This document shows, in pieces, positions 27,083 to 36,942 of a DNA stretch of 64,000 bases. The first letter of the stretch is position 1; every line of letters begins with the position of its first letter. The position numbers were made by a program, and so were the translations under genes. The stretch lies in the NCBI RefSeq assembly GCF_000472965.1, contig NZ_AXAU01000022.1, positions 1-64,000 on the forward strand. The letters run 5' to 3'. Below the pieces are notes generated by a model. The model searched no databases. It saw only the letters and a program-made list of their open reading frames with translations, and was not told the DNA's origin. This stretch comes from Bradyrhizobium murdochi. Its GTDB lineage: Bacteria > Pseudomonadota > Alphaproteobacteria > Rhizobiales > Xanthobacteraceae.

Positions 27083-28558
27083 TCAGTTTCTCCAGCTGCC
27101 CAGCGCTGCATGAAGCTCGGGCACGGCGTCTGCAGATTCGCGGACAGGTCTCGTCAGGAGGGCGGCTGTGGCGAGGAAGTCAGATAAGTCGGACGCGGGT
27201 TCGCCCGATGCAATATGCGGATTTTCCTCAAGATATCCGGTATGGACGTGTCCGCTCAGAAAAGCCTCGTCGCGGAGGATACGTGTGAGAAAGTGTGCGT
27301 TTGTCTCGCAGCCGAGAAGCACCAGCTCCCGCATCGCCCGATGGGCCTTCAGCGCAGCCTCCATGCGCGTGGGCGAATGCACGATGATCTTTGCGAGCAT
27401 GGGATCGAACGCGGTCGTGATCTGCTGGCCTTGCACGATGCCACTGTCGATCCGTATGCCGTCGCCGTCCGGATACTCAAGAACAAGTACCTTGCCAGTC
27501 GTCGGAACATATCCGCGTTCCGGGGCTTCCGCATACAGTCTAGCCTCGATCGCGTGTCCTTTCGAGACAACATCGGACTGCGAAAATCCAAGTTCGCGGC
27601 CCGCGGCGACATAGATCTGTTGCGCAACAAGATCGATGCCGGTGATCATCTCGGTCACACTATGCTCAACTTGCAGACGCGTATTCATCTCAAGAAAATA
27701 GAACTCTCCGCCGCCGTAGATGAATTCGACAGTGCCTGCGTTCTGGTACTTGGCGGCACGCGCGATGCCCGCGGCGGCTTCGCAGATGCGCCTCTGCAAC
27801 GTCCCCGATAGTGCAGGGGACGGCGCCTCCTCGATGACTTTCTGGAACCGGCGCTGCACCGAGCACTCTCGCTCGAAAAGATGGACCACGTTTCCGAAGG
27901 AGTCGCCGAGCACCTGGACTTCGATGTGCCGCGGGTTTTCGACGTATCGTTCGATGTAAAGTCGGCCATCACCGAAGTATCTCTGCGCCTCACTGCGCGC
28001 CTGCGCAATCGCGTCCTCCAAGTTAGCGAGGTCGCGCACGATCCGCATGCCCTTGCCGCCACCTCCAGCCGATGGTTTCACCAGCAAAGGAACGCCGACA
28101 GTTCGCGCCCTGAATGTGAATGTCGCTGGATCATCTTCTTCGATCGCCGACGGTGCAACCGGAAAACCGTTCCGCTGAACGAAGTTGCGGGCCCTGATTT
28201 TGTCGCCCATCAGTTCGATGCTTTCCGCAGCTGGCCCGATAAAAGCAATGCCCGCCTTTGTCACCGCCCTGGCGAATTCAGCATTCTCGGAGAGAAATCC
28301 ATAGCCCGGATGAAGGGCGTCGGCGCTCGCCTTTTGGGCAGCAGCGATGATTTGCGGGATATCGAGATAGGCGGCAATCGGCGTGCGACCGCTGATCGCA
28401 ATCGCCGTGTCAGCCATGGCGACAGCCGGCGTCCCCGCATCCGCATCGTGGTAGACAATTGCAGAGCGAAGCCCCAGCCCTCGCAAGGTCTTGATGATTC
28501 GTACGGCAATCTCGCCTCTGTTGGCGATCAGAATGGTCTGGAAAGCTAATTCACGCAT
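27083..28558 (-). CDS. acyl-CoA carboxylase, biotin carboxylase subunit
   Basis: The 491-residue protein carries the biotin-carboxylase core: ILIANRGEIAVRI, HPGYGFLSENAEFA, VKPSAGGGGKGMRIV (ATP-binding loop), HIEVQVLGD, RECSVQRRFQKVIEEAPSP, and EMNTRLQVEHSVTEMITGID. It carboxylates biotin on the separate carrier using ATP and bicarbonate. It stops soon after the carboxylase domain, with a short tail, so the biotinyl domain is supplied by the next gene. It is the first gene of the three-gene operon. Confidence 0.9.
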   Translation of the reverse strand: MRELAFQTILIANRGEIAVRIIKTLRGLGLRSAIVYHDADAGTPAVAMADTAIAISGRTPIAAYLDIPQIIAAAQKASADALHPGYGFLSENAEFARAVTKAGIAFIGPAAESIELMGDKIRARNFVQRNGFPVAPSAIEEDDPATFTFRARTVGVPLLVKPSAGGGGKGMRIVRDLANLEDAIAQARSEAQRYFGDGRLYIERYVENPRHIEVQVLGDSFGNVVHLFERECSVQRRFQKVIEEAPSPALSGTLQRRICEAAAGIARAAKYQNAGTVEFIYGGGEFYFLEMNTRLQVEHSVTEMITGIDLVAQQIYVAAGRELGFSQSDVVSKGHAIEARLYAEAPERGYVPTTGKVLVLEYPDGDGIRIDSGIVQGQQITTAFDPMLAKIIVHSPTRMEAALKAHRAMRELVLLGCETNAHFLTRILRDEAFLSGHVHTGYLEENPHIASGEPASDLSDFLATAALLTRPVRESADAVPELHAALGSWRN

Positions 28559-28739
28559 TCGCCTGTTCGTCCAAGCAAGGGCCCAGCGCCGAGAATTCCG
28601 TCATTCGCAAGCGGTTGGTGCAGCCTCAATTGCCCGCGCCCTTTCATCTGTCCCCATTCGGCGTTGCCGTCCTGGAATTCAGCCCCAGGGGCTAGTCTCG
28701 AACGTGGGCAATCGAAGCCGCCGGGCTATCGGCGCTGGC

Positions 28740-29072
28740 TCATTTCGAGCTTTCCTTTCCCTTGGCAGAGTCTCGAAACGATATCACGTAGCGACATTGG
28801 TCACTCAGGTTTACGAACTTGGCTCTGAGACAGGCAGTGATGGCTCCTGCATCAGGTATGTGGCTGCTACAAAGGCGAAGCACGTCCGGTGTGCAAGCCT
28901 CTCGTTCCTCCGGTGTCGCCAGCCGATCTCGCGCACCCGCCTGTTCGGCGCATAGAACCGTTGTGGTCACAGCAGCAACAGCAAGTGATGCTGCACAGTG
29001 GTGTACTTTGAAAAACCAAGACCGATACGTTCGCTGCTTTTGATTCACGATATCCTCTTCAAGTCCATACAT
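28740..29072 (-). CDS. exported Cys-rich-repeat protein (110 aa)
   Basis: A basic N-region (YRSWFFKVHH) and a hydrophobic core (AASLAVAAVTTTVLCAEQAGA) make a signal peptide. The mature part has ACTPDVLRLCSSHIPD, then CLRAKFVNLSDQC, a cysteine-rich repeat pattern common in exported Bradyrhizobium proteins. A GTG at 29048 with AGAGGA just upstream is an alternative start, removing eight residues before the signal peptide. Two disulfides are likely in the periplasm. Function is unknown. Confidence 0.6.
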   Translation of the reverse strand: MYGLEEDIVNQKQRTYRSWFFKVHHCAASLAVAAVTTTVLCAEQAGARDRLATPEEREACTPDVLRLCSSHIPDAGAITACLRAKFVNLSDQCRYVISFRDSAKGKESSK

Positions 29073-30132
29073 CCTGCGGTCTGTTCTTTCTGCGCGAAGC
29101 GCAGCATGACCTGTCTACCGCGAAGCAGGTCGGAACCATTCAAAGCATTGAAGGCCGCGGAAGCGCACTCGCGCATCTGCAAACCCACCGCAGAGGTGCT
29201 TCGGTCGCCTATTCGTAGATACCGTCACTTCCAAGCGCATGGAGGCGGCTAAACGGCCGATGAGCCAGAGCCGCCAACGCCGAGCCAAACAACGGTTGCG
29301 AGCCGGCTAGACGAAGAGAAGTTGCGATCGCGGTAAGATATACCTCGGGCAATTGTGGATTGAGCTACCTCCAACATGCCCCCGAAGCTGCACCTGGTTG
29401 CGGAGAGAGAACCAGGAGCGGTCTGTAACAGCCGGGGCTATCGCCCACATGCTGCGAAGATCGGGCCAAATTCTCATCCGGTTCCGGGTGCAACGTTGCC
29501 AGTTTGCGATGAGGCCGATAGATCACTTCGCTTCGGGTGAGTGCTCGAGCATCGTGATTTTGCGACGTGAGCTCACGAGTGTGGGACATTAGGAATTCTC
29601 ATCACTTGGCGGGAAGCTTTGAGATGGTCAGAGAGGGCGCCACCTGTTGTTTAAGACTGTACAATCTAACGCTACGTGCGATTCAAGCCCTCGCTAGGAC
29701 TGCTCGTGTGGATATATCTAAAACTCGCAAACCCAAGAGCCATCTGGCGCGAATTGATTGAGGGGCCTTTCACTGGCAAATCTCAGTTCCATTCCCATCT
29801 AGTCTGAGCGGAGCCGTGGACGTAATCGAGAGCTCCAGCACGGCTGATCCCTTTAAGCCGGCAAGTGGAGAGATCGAAACATTGAATAGGTTTGCGATGC
29901 TTGTCAGCGTACACTGCGCGCCGCGATAGCAGGAAAGCGAAGAGCGTCTATTCCCGAGATGGCTGGCGCTTTAGATGTGCCGCCTTTACACGTTTCGTCC
30001 TGGAAGAAACTTGACCAAGCGCGCCTTCGAAGGAGATGGTGGCGCCTACGGTCGTAGCTTGCTGGCTCCGGCTGCCAGCCGAGTGTGTCAGGGCATAAGC
30101 AAAGCAAGTATCAACAGCTCAATACGTGTGCA
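29073..30132. other. gene-poor 1 kb containing repeat copy B
   Basis: No intact gene was recognised. It includes the second copy of the dispersed 71-bp segment (29660-29730). The several short open frames lack domains. Confidence 0.35.
29660..29730. repeat. dispersed repeat, copy B
   Basis: This is the counterpart of 18329-18399, on the same strand 11 kb away. The block ACGTGCGATTCAAG is identical and the surroundings are diverged with a one-base indel near the end. It translates as YNLTLRAIQALARTARVDI in the frame shared with copy A. Confidence 0.5.
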
Positions 30133-30546
30133 CCCGCTTCGTTCGCGCTCGGGCTCGCACAGAGCGCGTTCGAAAAAGCGCTGGCATTCGTGAAGGAGCG
30201 CAGGCAATTCAGGCGCCCGATCGCCGAATTCCAGGGATTGCAGTGGATGCTGGCCGACATGGCGATTGCGCTCAACGCGGTAAGCCTGTCGCTGCATCAG
30301 GCGGCGCTCAGCGCCGATCCCTTTCCCGACCCGCTTCTGGTGGCGCAGGCGAAGATCATCGCTTCGGAGAGCGCCAACAACGTGACCAACCAGGCGCTGC
30401 AACTGTTTGGCGCCAGGGGCTATTCGCGCGATTATCCGCTCGAACGCATGGTCGCCTCGAGGATTCTCGACACAAAGATCCCGCAGACCCGTGATGAATA
30501 TCGGGAGGCTGTTCAAACGCGGCTCGCTCGCGGCAAAGTGAGCTGA
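30133..30546 (+). pseudogene. acyl-CoA dehydrogenase, C-terminal fragment
   Basis: The reading frame is open and encodes only the last 135 or so residues of an acyl-CoA dehydrogenase: FALGLAQSAFEKALAFVKERRQF, FQGLQWMLADMAI, and QALQLFGARGYSRDYPLERM. This is the C-terminal helical domain. The N-terminal and beta-barrel domains and most of the FAD and substrate sites are missing, and the upstream sequence is unrelated. A normal enzyme has about 380 residues. It abuts hemN tail to tail with no gap. It may be a leftover of the same acyl-CoA pathway as the carboxylase operon. Confidence 0.8.
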
Positions 30547-31899
30547 TCAGACCGCCCGACTGTGCGTTGCCGCGGAATTGGCAAGATGCGCATCGAATGC
30601 CGATGCGACGCTGCGAACCAGGAATTCCGCGCCGTCGCTGATTGAAAGGCGATCGTTGGTCATGGTCACCGCCCCGTCGGCGATGAGGCTTTCGATCCGC
30701 GATCGATCGACGATGGCGGATTTGAGGTCACGGCCGTGCACCCTGGATATCCGCGATAGATCGACGGCAAGATCGCACATGAGCCGCTCGATGATGTCAG
30801 CACGGAAACGATCTTCCGCGGTGAAACGATAGCCCTTGGCGATCGCGAGCCGTCCTTTGGCAATGCGCGCGAGATAGTCGCGCGTCGCGACGATGTTCTG
30901 AATGAATCCTTGCGGCATGCGGCCGATCGCACTGGTACCAAGGCCAATCAGCGTGTCGGCGGAATCGTCGGTGTAGCCCTGGAAATTGCGCTTCAGCCGG
31001 CCGTCCTGCCGAGCGATGGCCAGATTGTCGTCGGGAAGAGCGAAATGGTCGAGGCCGATGCGGATGTAGCCGGCGTCCAGCAGAGCTTCCGCAATCTTTT
31101 CGGACTGCAGGTGGCGCTCGATGCTGTCGGGAAGGGCATCTTCAGCGATCTGGCGCTGATGCTTCTTGAATGTCGGAACATGCGCGTAGCCGAACACCGA
31201 GAAGCGATCCGGGCGAAGTGCGACGCATTTGGCGACGGTGTCGAGACAGGAATCCACCGTCTGAAGCGGAAGGCCATAGAGCAGGTCGAAATGGAGTCGC
31301 TTGATGCCAACACGGCGCAGGCGCGCGACCGACGCTGCGGTTTGCTCGAAGCTCTGCATGCGATTGATGGCGCGCCGCACGGCGGGATCGAAGCTTTGGA
31401 CTCCCAGGCTCGCGCGATTGACGCCGCAATAGCCGAGCGCCTGCGTCATCTGTTCGGTCAGCGTGCGCGGATCGATTTCGACCGCGATCTCCGCATCGGG
31501 CAGGACGAAATATGCATACCGCAGCGCGCCGACGAGGTCCGCGAACATCCCGGGCGACATGATTGTCGGCGTACCGCCGCCGAAGTGAATATGGGAGATC
31601 GGCAGTCTCTGGCCGATCGTTTCGGCTACGAGCCCCGCTTCGGTGCGCAGGCCCGCTGCATAGGTTGCGATCGGCTCGTCGCGCTTGGTGACCGAGGTGT
31701 GGCAGCCGCAATACCAGCACATCGACCGGCAGAAGGGCACGTGCAGGTAGATCGACGCCGGCTGCTGGAGCGATACCGACTTCAGCCAGCGGCGGTAGTC
31801 CTCCTCGCCGATCGCCGGCGAGAAATGCGGAGCCGTGGGGTAACTGGTGTAGCGCGGCAGCCTGTCCTGCCCGTAGGATTGCGCCAGATCCGATCGCAT
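30547..31899 (-). CDS. hemN: oxygen-independent coproporphyrinogen III oxidase
   Basis: HemN is a radical-SAM enzyme that makes protoporphyrinogen IX precursors without oxygen, needed for heme under microaerobic nodule conditions. The 450-residue product begins MRSDLAQSYGQDRLPRYTSYP and has the iron-sulfur motif CRSMCWYCGC. SHIHFGGGTPT and VEIDPRTLTEQM follow, then LDHFALPDDNL and KRNFQGYT, the HemN-specific segments. ATG codons at 31905 and 31899 and a GTG at 31917 compete; 31899 has the better spacing to AAGGAGAAA. A FixK2-like box lies 57 bp upstream. Confidence 0.92.
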   Translation of the reverse strand: MRSDLAQSYGQDRLPRYTSYPTAPHFSPAIGEEDYRRWLKSVSLQQPASIYLHVPFCRSMCWYCGCHTSVTKRDEPIATYAAGLRTEAGLVAETIGQRLPISHIHFGGGTPTIMSPGMFADLVGALRYAYFVLPDAEIAVEIDPRTLTEQMTQALGYCGVNRASLGVQSFDPAVRRAINRMQSFEQTAASVARLRRVGIKRLHFDLLYGLPLQTVDSCLDTVAKCVALRPDRFSVFGYAHVPTFKKHQRQIAEDALPDSIERHLQSEKIAEALLDAGYIRIGLDHFALPDDNLAIARQDGRLKRNFQGYTDDSADTLIGLGTSAIGRMPQGFIQNIVATRDYLARIAKGRLAIAKGYRFTAEDRFRADIIERLMCDLAVDLSRISRVHGRDLKSAIVDRSRIESLIADGAVTMTNDRLSISDGAEFLVRSVASAFDAHLANSAATHSRAV

Positions 31900-31955
31900 C
31901 TGCATTTTCTCCTTCACCCCTCCGGATCATGTAGCGGACCCCGGGCGGAAGGACT

Positions 31956-31969
31956 TTGTTCTAGCTCAA
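31956..31969 (-). promoter_or_regulatory. FixK2/FNR-type box upstream of hemN
   Basis: TTGTTCTAGCTCAA fits the TTGA-N6-TCAA dyad of FixK2/FNR regulators with one mismatch (fourth base T instead of A or C). It lies 57 bp before the hemN start. B. japonicum hemN genes are known FixK2/FixLJ targets, so the position is sensible, but the mismatch makes it only a candidate. Confidence 0.45.
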
Positions 31970-32277
31970 CCCGCCGGTCTGTCGCCGGCGGCTAGGGCGC
32001 GCACTCAGAAATCCTCACTGTATCAGCTTGGCTCGACCCGCGCTCAGATGAGGCCGGAGGCGCACCGGTTATCAGGACTGCCGCCATCGATGCAAATTGA
32101 GTTGACGGCTGGGCCTGGTGACTTCCGCAATTAGCCCAAGCCAATCGCGCCACCCGGCTTCACTCCCTCCTGGATATAAATTGGATCGAATTTGCGAATT
32201 TGCGGGGAGGGCGACTACGTAATGATACGGAGGGCAGGTGTCGCACTTTCTTCATGTACGAAGTGCATCTCATCTAC

Positions 32278-32463
32278 ATGAAACGCAAAGATCCGTTCTA
32301 CGATCCCAAATTCTGGCGAGGCCGTGCGGAAGCGACGCGGACGAAAGCGGTGTCGTTCCCTGAAGGCAAGTCCAGAGATAGGCTCCTTAAGATCGCCGAG
32401 GAATACGAGAAGCTAGCTCGACGCGCAGAGGAGTGGCCGACGCTCAAAGAGGATAGCCGCTGA
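32278..32463 (+). CDS. small hypothetical protein (61 aa)
   Basis: The start is taken at the internal Met (MKRKDPFYDPKFWRGRAEATRTKAV). The protein then runs GKSRDRLLKIAEEYEKLARRAEEWPTL. The pattern of a W-x-RAE-x-R helix followed by a second amphipathic helix matches short helical proteins common in Bradyrhizobium that I know only as hypothetical. The longer frame from 32200 adds a segment without that character. Confidence 0.55.
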   Translation: MKRKDPFYDPKFWRGRAEATRTKAVSFPEGKSRDRLLKIAEEYEKLARRAEEWPTLKEDSR

Positions 32464-32824
32464 GAGTCTAATCGCAGTTGGTGATGCTTTGCCGGCTTCT
32501 CGATAAAATCTCAGATAGCTTTCGGAGCGGCTAGTGTGGTGTTTTGCTCGATGCGACTAATTTGCTGCGTCGCGAATCGTAACACATGCCGGTCGATTTG
32601 GATTGCTTGGCCGTTAGCAACTCGCTAATCGGGCGCGCGATAAACCTCACGATTAAACGAGCGATGCCCAACGTTAGCACCTTGGCTCCTTATCTCGCGG
32701 ACCCGGTATCATCCAGAACCTTGGCCGCTATCTCTGGGGGAGGCTGATTCCGACGTGTCCTCCAACCATGGAGTTCATCCGCGGCTGCTGATTTATTGCA
32801 CGAATTTGGGCCTCACACGGCCTG
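32464..32824. other. intergenic region
   Basis: No gene was recognised. The stretch is more A/T-rich than its surroundings and probably contains the promoter of the EamA transporter gene. Confidence 0.3.
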
Positions 32825-33733
32825 ATGCAAGCGGAAAGCCATCCGATGAGCCAGCCTAGCCGTTTCGTACCGCTTCTTTGCGGAACCCTTGCGATGGTCA
32901 GCTGGAGTATCGGCAACGTCCTGTCCAAGGCCGCGCTCTGCTGCATCGAGCCGCTCTCGTTGTTAACAGGGCAGTTGGCTGTGAGTGCCGCAAGCCTTTT
33001 CGTACTATCCATCTGCTCAGGCGCGCCGCCTCGCTTGAGGGATTGGCCTGCCGGCCTTCCCGGGCTCCTGCAGCCAGCGCTTGCGTCTGGTTTTTCGACC
33101 TTCGGCCTGACGATGCTGTCGGCGTCTGTGGAAGCGATCCTGTTCGCAGTTGAGACGCCAATGATTATACTCCTCGCGTGGTTGATTCTAGGCGAGATCC
33201 CCAACCGGGGTGTCGGCTTGCTCTGCTTGTTGGCCTTTGCCGGAGTTGGTTTGCTGAGCTGGACCTCTGAACCCGATCCCTACGCAACGCGCGGACTGGG
33301 AGTCGGCCTCGTGCTCGGCGGTGTTCTATTTGCCTCGCTCTACAGTATCACAGTCCGTTTTATGTCGGTTCGGATCGATGCGCTGCGGCTTACGACATTA
33401 AGCCAAAGCGTCGCGTTCGCAGCAGTAGGATGTGTATGGATTGGTATTCGTCCATTGCCGGCGCTCGCGCCAACTATCACTGATGTTATTTTGGTGGTCG
33501 CATCCGGATTGCTGCTCATGTCAATTCCATTTCTTCTCTACGGCGTTGCGCTGGAGCGTATGAGCGCGACCGCAGCCGCGCTGTTGCTGCCGCTAGTTCC
33601 GATGTTTACATCCATTTTCGCATCTCTTTTTCTTCAGGAAGCCCTGACCGCAACACAATGGCTAGGGGCGGCTACGGTTCTCGTATCGGCGCTTGGAATG
33701 CCCTTGGCCCTTCGTTCCAAGCCGCACGATTGA
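32825..33733 (+). CDS. EamA/DMT-family transporter
   Basis: The 302-residue protein has about ten hydrophobic helices in two five-helix EamA repeats. The signature near the end of the first repeat is ETPMIILLAWLILGEIPNRG; the second repeat ends LLLPLVPMFTSIFASLFLQEALTATQWLGA. Such proteins export amino acids, nucleotides or other small metabolites across the inner membrane. An alternative start is Met8. No partner genes are adjacent, so the substrate cannot be guessed. Confidence 0.85.
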   Translation: MQAESHPMSQPSRFVPLLCGTLAMVSWSIGNVLSKAALCCIEPLSLLTGQLAVSAASLFVLSICSGAPPRLRDWPAGLPGLLQPALASGFSTFGLTMLSASVEAILFAVETPMIILLAWLILGEIPNRGVGLLCLLAFAGVGLLSWTSEPDPYATRGLGVGLVLGGVLFASLYSITVRFMSVRIDALRLTTLSQSVAFAAVGCVWIGIRPLPALAPTITDVILVVASGLLLMSIPFLLYGVALERMSATAAALLLPLVPMFTSIFASLFLQEALTATQWLGAATVLVSALGMPLALRSKPHD

Positions 33734-34042
33734 CCTGAATCAACTTGGCGCAGGCCACGTCGTCTCGCCCGCGGCCCCTGGAATCAAAAATGCCGCGGCT
33801 TCCTCGGTCGCGGCCAAGTTGCGGGCGGACAGCTCCTACAGATGTTTGGAGCACGAGATCCGAATTTCTATCGATTTAACTCTCTTTCGCGGGCGGCCCG
33901 CACGATCGTCGGCGACCAGATCCTTTTGGATCGTCGGCACTTAATCCCATCGGAAGATGGCTCCTCGCTTCTCATCCCGGCCCAGATGACGCGACAGAAG
34001 CTGGATCTGATCGTCCCGCCTTGTATCTTCGCCCCTCACACG
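33734..34042. other. intergenic region
   Basis: About 300 bp between the EamA and DUF885 genes. A plus-strand open frame begins here but runs on as an antisense shadow of the peptidase gene. I see no gene. Confidence 0.3.
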
Positions 34043-35827
34043 CTAGCTGCGAGGAGTTGCGCCAGGGCCTTTGCTCGCAATCCAGCGATCGACGAGCTCG
34101 CTGAGGAGTCCGAAGGGAAGTGCACCGCTGCCGAGAACGACATCGTGGAACTCGCGCGTGTCGAACGCCCGGCCCAGCTGAGAGCTTGCCTTGCTCCTCA
34201 ACGCGAGCAATTGCTGCATGCCCACCTTGTACGCAGTAGCTTGGCCCGGGATGACGACATAGCGTTCCACCTCACTTATGATTTCGGACAACGGATTGGG
34301 CGTTACCTTGCGTAGGTAGTTGATCGCTTGTTGGCGCGTCCAGCGACTGGTGTGGATGCCGGTATCCACCACAAGCCGCGCGGCGCGCCACAGCTCCGCC
34401 GCGAGCCGTCCGAAATCGGACATCGGATCGCGGTACGCACCCATGTCCTTGGCAAGCGACTCAGCATATAACGCCCACCCTTCCGCATAGGCGGTGTACG
34501 AGCCGAACTTCTGGAACGCGGGAACTCCGGTCAGTTCTCTCGCAATCGCAATCTGCATGTGATGACCCGGCACGCCCTCGTGGTAGGCGAGAGCTTCGAG
34601 CTGGAACGTCTTCAGGATCTCCATTCTGGACAGGTTAACATAGTAGACGCCGGGCTGGCTGCCGTCAGCCGTCGTTCGCTGATAGAAGGCGAGGGCTCCA
34701 GAGTTCTCACGGAAGGGCTCGACACGCCTGACAACCAAAGGAGCCTTGGGAAGCCTGCCAAAAGAATTGCCGAGCTTGCGGTACATCGCATCCAAAATGC
34801 GTGACGTTTCGCTGAGGTAGGTGCTCCGTCCCTCCTCGGTATCGGGATAGACAAACTTTGGGTTTGTCTTGATGTGCTTAAAAAAGGCCGCGAGGTCGCC
34901 GCCAAAGCCAAGCGAGTGCTTTATCTTTTCCATCTCTCCGTGGATCCGGCCGACCTCCTCTCGTCCGTACTCGTGGATTTGGGCGGCCGACAGCTCCGTC
35001 GTGGTTATGTGCCTGAGCGCCTGCGCGTAGAACTCAAGTCCGTTGGGGTGCTTCCAGGCGCCATCGTCCGTGCTGGACGTGGCCTCGAGCCGGGCCGCCG
35101 CTGCAATCAAATCGACGTAAGCCGGTTGGACGAACCTGATCATCGCTTGAATGGCTGCTTCAGTAAGCTTGGGCTTCTTCGCGTAAGATATGGGCAGCGC
35201 GTCGAGCTTGGCGCGGAAATCCGCAAGCCACGTCGAGTCCTTTCCTGAAGCATGAAAGGGCACGCCGCTCAGAAGATTGCGACATTCCCGGATGATCTTG
35301 TCGTAAACAAACCTGGGAGCGAAAATACCGTTGCGAGAACGCAATTCGACACCATCAATGATTTGTGCGACCAACCTGCGGATTCCCTCGAGGCGAGAGA
35401 TGTAGGCCTCGGCATCTTCGACAGCGTCGATGGGATGATGGTTGAGCAGAAAGGCCGGAATGGACGATTGCCAGCCACCCATTTGGTTTAGCGGGTAGTT
35501 GTAATGCCGGAACTCGTCCGCTTCTAGGGATGTCACGCAGTTGCTCTCGAACAGCCGATAGCTCAGCTTGGCCGCGTCCGGCAACGTCTGCGGATCGAAG
35601 TTCGCGCGCAGTCGATCAAGATCCTGCCGAGTCTCGCGAACCGCTTGGTCCCGTGCTGGTTCGTCGATCTCGTCCCATAGATGCTGGCGATCTTTGCGCC
35701 GCAGCAAGGCGGCCTCTCTCATCGGGCTCCGTCGGATTTGCCGTTCGAACGCCTGTTCGAAGAAAACACCAAGCGCCTCGGTTTGCGGTGCGGCCGTAAC
35801 CGACTGAGGCATGGTAGGTTTGTTCAT
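34043..35827 (-). CDS. DUF885-family probable metallopeptidase
   Basis: The 594-residue protein is a full-length DUF885 member. The zinc-site motif YHEGVPGHHMQ (His416, Glu417 and HH at 422-423) is followed by YAEGWALYAESLAKDMG. The end VERYVVIPGQATAYKVGMQQLLALR is typical of the family. The ATG at 35827 was chosen; 82 upstream in-frame codons have no protein character and would cover the promoter. No signal peptide is evident from this start. A well-matching sigma-54 promoter lies about 85 bp upstream, as for the M16 pair, so it may be expressed with nitrogen fixation. The substrate is unknown. Confidence 0.85.
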   Translation of the reverse strand: MNKPTMPQSVTAAPQTEALGVFFEQAFERQIRRSPMREAALLRRKDRQHLWDEIDEPARDQAVRETRQDLDRLRANFDPQTLPDAAKLSYRLFESNCVTSLEADEFRHYNYPLNQMGGWQSSIPAFLLNHHPIDAVEDAEAYISRLEGIRRLVAQIIDGVELRSRNGIFAPRFVYDKIIRECRNLLSGVPFHASGKDSTWLADFRAKLDALPISYAKKPKLTEAAIQAMIRFVQPAYVDLIAAAARLEATSSTDDGAWKHPNGLEFYAQALRHITTTELSAAQIHEYGREEVGRIHGEMEKIKHSLGFGGDLAAFFKHIKTNPKFVYPDTEEGRSTYLSETSRILDAMYRKLGNSFGRLPKAPLVVRRVEPFRENSGALAFYQRTTADGSQPGVYYVNLSRMEILKTFQLEALAYHEGVPGHHMQIAIARELTGVPAFQKFGSYTAYAEGWALYAESLAKDMGAYRDPMSDFGRLAAELWRAARLVVDTGIHTSRWTRQQAINYLRKVTPNPLSEIISEVERYVVIPGQATAYKVGMQQLLALRSKASSQLGRAFDTREFHDVVLGSGALPFGLLSELVDRWIASKGPGATPRS

Positions 35828-35911
35828 GGTGTTCAAGGTCCTCAATTGAAAACTGCGGCGAGTCCGCTCTTGAAGATCACCGCACTGCTGTTGTGAGGAT
35901 GCGGCGAATGA

Positions 35912-35927
35912 AGCAAGCGGCGTGCCG
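35912..35927 (-). promoter_or_regulatory. sigma-54 promoter of the DUF885 peptidase gene
   Basis: On the minus strand CGGCACGCCGCTTGCT matches TGGCACG-N4-TTGCT at every position except the first base, with GG-N10-GC spacing exact. It lies 84 bp before the ATG. Two one-mismatch NifA-type sites (TGT-N10-ACC and TGT-N10-ACG) occur on the same strand within the next 70 bp upstream. Confidence 0.75.
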
Positions 35928-36942
35928 AATTGAATTGCAGGTTTTTGACGGCACTTCGTAAGTGTGTGTAGCGTCAAGTTGCTGACATGGTTCGAAGGCT
36001 GACAATCGTCGCTGCTGGTTGTCCGACAGGACGTTGCGCAGCGGGAAGCCGCTTTTTCGAAGAAGTTTCCCATGACGTACTCAATGTGCGCCTTTGCAGG
36101 AGACGACGGGGAGGCGCCGGGAGAGTACGCAGGACACCCGATTTGCCGAGATTTGACGGCGGGTTATGCTTTGCTCCTAGAAAATTTCCCCGCCCATAAA
36201 CGAACTTACAGGGGCTACATGCACGCACCGGCGAGTAAGCCGGCTGTAGAAACATGGCCCTTTTAAGCGAGTACGGCCGCACGAAACGGAATTCGCGCCG
36301 GCATTCGGCCGAGCAAATCGCCGAGACCGCCGCATCTATCCGGCAATAGGCGGGATGATGCCGATCCTAGCCGCCGAACGATCAGGCTCGGCACGGTCAA
36401 AGCCAGATGCAGGAGATTTCATTAGCGAACTGCGGTTGATGAAATGTCGCCGCATGTTGGAGAGAACACTAGCGGCCGCAGTTCCGCAATCGATGGCGAA
36501 CGAGAGCAGCGACTTCGTCCATCTTGTTCTAAGAGGCGCATGTCACTTCGAGGGTAGCGATGCTGAAATCGCCGCAGCCTTCGGTGCGCTTGGGAGCGCC
36601 TTCTCGACTTCCGCTACGGCTCGAGAGGGTTCGGTCTGCTCGGAATTCTCATGGTAAGGAGACGACGAGAATGACCACGCTCGCGGTCGCGGATCAGCTA
36701 TGGCCGTCATTACGGACAGGCGGTCGGCCGGTTCTTCATACACAATATTGACCATTCAGTGTCCCTTGCGAACGCGGCCGAGTTCTTCAACAGTCTGAGG
36801 TCGGCACCACCTCATCGGATGCTGCTTCATTAAACGGTAAGTAACTTTGGCGCTTGGCCACCGGCTACGAAAAGACGGCCAGAATTGACCTGGCCGTCGT
36901 CACGATTTCGGTTACGGTGTTATAAAAACTGCACTCGAAAGG
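35928..36942. other. 1 kb without a recognised gene
   Basis: Short open frames (36072-36266, 36355-36657 and their antisense shadows) have no ribosome sites or domains that I can support. Confidence 0.35.
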
